Positions 14,305 to 17,119 of a DNA stretch of 17,119 nucleotides are shown in pieces. The stretch lies in NCBI GenBank assembly GCA_033577755.1, contig JAVQXV010000055.1, positions 1-17,119 of the forward strand, in the 5' to 3' direction. The stretch comes from JANWXR01 sp033577755 (GTDB lineage: Bacteria; Chloroflexota; Anaerolineae; Anaerolineales; UBA6663). How positions within the stretch are numbered: the stretch's first letter is position 1; each line of letters starts with the position of its first letter. The position numbers were made by a program, and so were the translations under genes. The notes under the pieces are model-generated. The model was given only the letters and a program-made list of their open reading frames with translations, did no database searches and was not told where the DNA came from.

Positions 14305-14517
14305 GTGCTCTCCGATGCGCCGCTGACCAAACGCCAGCTAGGCCTGCTGCTTGTGGCGGGCGGCCTCATCGCCGCGCTGACCGTGCTGCTGGTGGATGTC
14401 CTCCGGGCAAGCGCGTTCGCCGGCCTCGGCCCGGCCCAGCTGCTGGCACTAGGCGTCTGCGCGCTCATCATCCTTCTTGGACTGTCGCTCCTCCCTCTGG
14501 GCGACCGTCTGGCATGA
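14305..14517 (+). CDS. Small two-helix membrane protein, unknown function
   Basis: A 70-residue protein from GTG 14305 with two hydrophobic segments (about residues 12-32, LGLLLVAGGLIAALTVLLVDV, and about 43-65, LLALGVCALIILLGLSLLPL). A short charged N-terminus (LTKRQ) precedes the first. The family is not recognised. The start lies 7 bases after a perfect -10, implying a leaderless mRNA. Its TGA overlaps the ATG of the glycosyltransferase-like gene by four bases, so the two are probably translationally coupled. It may be an accessory subunit of that protein, but nothing in the sequence shows this. Confidence 0.7.
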   Translation: MLSDAPLTKRQLGLLLVAGGLIAALTVLLVDVLRASAFAGLGPAQLLALGVCALIILLGLSLLPLGDRLA

Positions 14518-16187
14518 TGCGGCTCGCTTGGGGCAATCGGAACGGGGAAGAATCGCTGCTGCCCGGCTGGGCGAAGTGGTCCTCACGGATTCTGTTCGTC
14601 CTCGCCGCCCTTGCCCTCATCGGCCAGTTTCTCGTCTATGTCCACTACGCCGTCTCGCTCTTCCGCTTCCCGTTCGATTACGACCAGGGCGAGGGCTTCG
14701 AGCTGTACGACGTGGTGCTGCACACGCAGGGCGTCTGGCCGTATCAAGATAGCCAGGTCTTTCCGTTCTACACGTCCATCTATCCGCCGCTCTACCATCT
14801 GCTCACGGCGCCGCTGGTGCTGGCCTTCGGGCCGGCGCTGTGGACAGGCCGCGCCGTAAGCTTCGCCGGCTCACTGGTGGCAGCAGCGGCCATTGCCTGG
14901 GCGGTGCGGCGCGAGACCGGGCTGAGCCTCCTCGGCGCACTCTGCGGCCTGAGCTTCCTCGCTTCCAATTACACCTTCGCCATCGGCCCTCTCTTCCGCC
15001 AGCACATGACCATGGTGATGTTCGAGACGCTGGCAATTGTGACGCTGGCGCAGGTCGATCTTAACCGCAAAGACGCGAAGAGCGCGAAGACAGACTCTTT
15101 CATCTTGGTGGCCTTGGCGTCTTCACGGTTCAACAAAATGCTGGTGTTGGGGTGTGGGCTGCTACTGGCTGCGGGCTACACCAAACAACTTGCGTTTGCC
15201 ACCGTGCTGGCCGCACTGGCCTGGCTCTTCCTGCGCGGGCCGAGGCGCGCGCTGCTGGCCGGCCTCCTCATGTCGCTGGTGGCCGGCGGCATCTTCCTGT
15301 GGATCAACTGGCGCACCGGCGGTTGGTGGTACGTCAGCATTATCCAAGCGAACATCAACGCCTTCGACATCTCCCAGATGCTCGCTTTCTACCGCGAATG
15401 GCTGGAATTGCACGCCGTGCTGGCGCTGGCCGCCTTCGGCTATCTGATTTACGAGACGTACTGGGGTCGGCTCTCGCTCTACTCGGTCTGGTTCGCCTTC
15501 GCATTTGCCAATGGTGCGCTCTCCGGCAAGTTCGGCGCGGGCGAGTCGTACTTTGTCACCGCTACGGCGGCAGCCTGTGTGCTGGCCGGGCTGACGGCGG
15601 GAAAGTTGTGGAGAGTCAAACCGCAAAGCTGTGAAGAACGCAAAGAAGTTCTCAAGTCCATCTTAGCGTCTTCGCGGTTCAAACTCATATTCGCTCTCGC
15701 GCTGCCGATTCTGTTTTTGATTCAGACGCGGCTCACGCTGCACGTCTACACCGAAGGCCCGGTGTATGGGTCTCTGGCCCGCCTGTTGGGTGTAACGGAT
15801 AACTCCGGGCGCGGCTACTATGACTCACAGGGATATACCCAGCTCGGCCCGCGCCCCACTCGCGCCGACCACGAGGCCGGATATAGGATTGCGTCGCTGG
15901 CCCGCAACGCGCCGGGGCCGGTCTTCTCGGAGGAGGCCGGCTTCATGTTCGCGGCGGGCAAGCCGGTGGTGACCAATGCCTTCCCACAGCTGATGATGTT
16001 CCAGGCCGGCCTGTTCGACCCAACGCATCTTATCGAGATGATTGCGCGGCGCGAGTTCGGGCTGGTCATCCTGCGGGCGCAGTTCTATCCGCCGCCGGTG
16101 CTGCAGGCCATCGGCACGCATTACCGGCCGCTGACCGAGGTCGAGATGAACGGCTTTACCTACCGCCTGCTGGAGCCGAGGCCCTGA
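14514..16187 (+). CDS. GT-C-type integral membrane glycosyltransferase-like protein
   Basis: A 557-residue polytopic membrane protein resembling the GT39/PMT and RgtA-D-like GT-C families, which transfer sugars from polyprenyl-phosphate donors outside the membrane. After the first helix comes an acidic loop with FDYDQGEGFELYD, the expected place of the catalytic acidic motif. Then come YPPLYHLLTAP, many helices up to about residue 405, and a soluble C-terminal domain (EAGYRIASLARN, FSEEAGFMFAAGKPVV). Two palindromic repeats are inserted in frame, encoding NRKDAKSAK...LASSRFN and KPQSCEERKE...LASSRFK, both in inter-helix loops. The start overlaps the preceding stop by ATGA. Acceptor and donor are unknown; no link to inositol use is evident. 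Confidence 0.75.
   Translation: MMRLAWGNRNGEESLLPGWAKWSSRILFVLAALALIGQFLVYVHYAVSLFRFPFDYDQGEGFELYDVVLHTQGVWPYQDSQVFPFYTSIYPPLYHLLTAPLVLAFGPALWTGRAVSFAGSLVAAAAIAWAVRRETGLSLLGALCGLSFLASNYTFAIGPLFRQHMTMVMFETLAIVTLAQVDLNRKDAKSAKTDSFILVALASSRFNKMLVLGCGLLLAAGYTKQLAFATVLAALAWLFLRGPRRALLAGLLMSLVAGGIFLWINWRTGGWWYVSIIQANINAFDISQMLAFYREWLELHAVLALAAFGYLIYETYWGRLSLYSVWFAFAFANGALSGKFGAGESYFVTATAAACVLAGLTAGKLWRVKPQSCEERKEVLKSILASSRFKLIFALALPILFLIQTRLTLHVYTEGPVYGSLARLLGVTDNSGRGYYDSQGYTQLGPRPTRADHEAGYRIASLARNAPGPVFSEEAGFMFAAGKPVVTNAFPQLMMFQAGLFDPTHLIEMIARREFGLVILRAQFYPPPVLQAIGTHYRPLTEVEMNGFTYRLLEPRP
15063..15130. repeat. Palindromic repeat element inside the GT-C gene, copy 1
   Basis: AACCGCAAAGACGC (15063-15076) and GCGTCTTCACGGTT (15117-15130) are inverted repeats matching at 12 of 14 positions. 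The interior is rich in GCGAAG-type motifs. It is translated in frame as part of a loop between helices. The right arm is nearly the same as that of the second copy at 15619-15679. Confidence 0.75.
15619..15679. repeat. Palindromic repeat element inside the GT-C gene, copy 2
   Basis: AACCGCAAAG opens the element (15619-15628) and GCGTCTTCGCGGTT closes it (15666-15679). The inverted ends match at 10 of 14 positions. The right ends of both copies (GCGTCTTC, then A or G, then CGGTTCAA) differ at a single base, and both encode LASSRF. Like copy 1 it is read through in frame, between two hydrophobic helices. Confidence 0.7.
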
Positions 16188-16281
16188 TTCAAGTTGAGTT
16201 CAGAGAACGCGACTGCTCGGCCATCCCGGTTTATCCGCAAGGATGCAGCTTTTCGCTTCGCAAGAAAATGTGAGCCGGCGT
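16188..16281. other. Convergent intergenic spacer, no clear terminator
   Basis: These 94 bases separate the convergent glycosyltransferase and SGNH hydrolase genes. The only fold noticed is a weak TTTTC/GAAAA pairing around GCTTCGCAA near 16252-16268. No strong bidirectional terminator, RNA gene or reading frame of note is seen. Confidence 0.4.
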
Positions 16282-16995
16282 TCAGGGCGATTCCAGGGCA
16301 GCGCGGGCCTGCACTAGCGCCAACCGCGCCCACTCGGCATACATCCGTCCGGAGGGATGCAAGTTGTCGGCAGCGATCCAGCCACTCTCTGTTGCGGCGC
16401 GGCGCGAGACCGGTGTCACGTCCACATAGCGCGCGCCGGCGCGTTGCGCTTCCGCGGCGTTCACGGCGTTGAAGGCGTCAATCTCGCGGGCAATCTTCGC
16501 ACGGTCTTGCCCTGCTGCAAAGCCGGTTACGCCCCAGTCCGGGATCGAGAGCACCAGCACACGCCCCGGCCTCCCGCCTGCAAAGGTGATGGCGCGTTCG
16601 AGCAGCAACGCAAATTCGCGTCGGTACTCCTCCACGTCGCGCCCACGATACTGATTATTGACGCCGATGAGGAGCGAGACCAGGTCGAACGGGCCTTGCG
16701 GGTTCGCCGCGTCAATGCCGGCGGATAGCTCATCCGTCGTCCAGCCGGTGCGGGCGATAATGAGCGGGTCTTCGATCGCGACGCCTTGCGCGCGCAGCAG
16801 ACCGGCCAATTGCACCGGCCAGCGTTCCTCGGCGCTTACTGCCTCACCGATGGTGTACGAGTCGCCAAGGGCCAGGAAGCGGAGTGGGCGGGAGGTGGGC
16901 ATAGCACTGGGAAGGTCGGGTGAAGGTGGGGGAGCGTAGGCGCAGGCGGTAAAAAAAGTGGCAAGTAGAAAGTAGAAAGTAAGGCGTGGCAGCAT
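16282..16995 (-). CDS. SGNH/GDSL hydrolase, probable lipoprotein
   Basis: A 237-residue secreted hydrolase of the SGNH/GDSL superfamily, acting on ester or acyl groups outside the cytoplasmic membrane. The N-terminus is a short signal peptide ending FFTAC, so Cys18 is a plausible lipidation site, followed by a Pro-rich linker. Block I is LGDSYTIGE (Asp45, nucleophile Ser46). Block II is represented by RTGWTTDEL, block III by IGVNNQYRG (Asn112) and block V by DNLHP (Asp209, His212), so the catalytic set is complete. The start ATG (16995-16993) is the only one upstream of the signal peptide; no clear Shine-Dalgarno precedes it. The gene converges on the GT-C gene. Substrate unknown. Confidence 0.88.
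   Translation of the reverse strand: MLPRLTFYFLLATFFTACAYAPPPSPDLPSAMPTSRPLRFLALGDSYTIGEAVSAEERWPVQLAGLLRAQGVAIEDPLIIARTGWTTDELSAGIDAANPQGPFDLVSLLIGVNNQYRGRDVEEYRREFALLLERAITFAGGRPGRVLVLSIPDWGVTGFAAGQDRAKIAREIDAFNAVNAAEAQRAGARYVDVTPVSRRAATESGWIAADNLHPSGRMYAEWARLALVQARAALESP
16957..16984. repeat. Heptad repeat tract 3, within the SGNH signal-peptide coding region
   Basis: On the + strand the units are AGTGGCA, AGTAGAA, AGTAGAA, AGTAAGG, four in a row with period 7. Read on the minus strand they encode most of the hydrophobic core LTFYFLLATFF of the lipoprotein signal peptide. Seven-base units shift reading frame at each step, so unit gain or loss would disrupt the gene unless in threes. Confidence 0.65.
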
Positions 16996-17054
16996 GAAAT
17001 TGGCGGCTAGGATAATAACGCCAAAACAACCGTGCTGCCAGTCTCACGTCGTGC

Positions 17055-17119
17055 ATGCTATTCCGCAAAAAGCGCATTCTACGCTATTGGCCGGAAAAGC
17101 GCAGCCTTTACGCCGCTAT
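17055..17119 (+). CDS. 5' end of an unidentified gene running off the right edge
   Basis: ATG 17055 opens a frame that stays open to the end of the window, giving 21 residues with a basic N-terminus (MLFRKKRILRYWPEKRSLYAA). It would be divergent from the SGNH hydrolase gene, with a 59-bp spacer. GATAAT at 17011-17016 is a possible -10. Too little sequence is present to name a family. Confidence 0.35.
   Translation, partial: MLFRKKRILRYWPEKRSLYAA

Noticed and set aside
16844..17077. Minus-strand open frame upstream of and overlapping the SGNH gene start
   Set aside because: It is in a different frame from the clear SGNH protein, with no family features.

Overview
The window holds an almost complete myo-inositol uptake and catabolism locus, all on the + strand, followed by an unrelated two-gene membrane-protein unit and a convergent lipoprotein gene. 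DNA is GC-rich by eye. The solute-binding lipoprotein has a lipobox followed by a long Pro/Thr/Gln/Ala tether (PTATPAPTQP...), a style common in Chloroflexota (Chloroflexus/Anaerolineae-type). Scattered small palindromic repeats and heptad repeat tracts also fit such a genome. Phylum assignment is inference; the window has no rRNA or other marker.

Region 1 (1-6171), regulation and transport. A sigma-70-like promoter (70-98) runs into a perfect 13-bp inverted repeat (98-124), a likely operator for the LacI-family regulator that follows (140-1180). Then come a first sugar permease, a lipoprotein receptor made of two fused solute-binding domains, a second divergent permease and a single-domain ABC ATPase. 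The order permease / double receptor / permease / ATPase is unusual for this importer class. The two receptor domains share a perfectly identical 241-bp block, although the DNA on either side has diverged.

Region 2 (6172-6433) is the largest gap between confident genes. It is filled by two small inverted-repeat elements, one flanked by TA and one by a 9-bp direct repeat. Removing both restores a short intergenic spacer, so the gap looks like two transposon-derived insertions in an operon.

Region 3 (6434-14253), catabolism: iolC, iolD, iolG, iolE, a second iolG-like dehydrogenase, a LacD-type class I aldolase and iolB. In the standard pathway IolG oxidises inositol, IolE dehydrates it, IolD opens the ring, IolB isomerises, IolC phosphorylates and an aldolase (normally class II IolJ) cleaves. 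Here the LacD-like protein occupies the IolJ slot. The methylmalonate-semialdehyde dehydrogenase IolA is absent from the window.

Region 4 (14254-17119): an extended -10 promoter sits so close to a GTG start that the transcript is probably leaderless. It drives a 70-residue two-helix membrane protein whose stop overlaps a GT-C-type glycosyltransferase gene. That gene carries two copies of a palindromic repeat inserted in frame. A convergent SGNH/GDSL lipoprotein has its signal peptide encoded partly by a heptad DNA repeat. An unidentified reading frame leaves the right edge. No CRISPR array, tRNA, rRNA or phage gene was seen.
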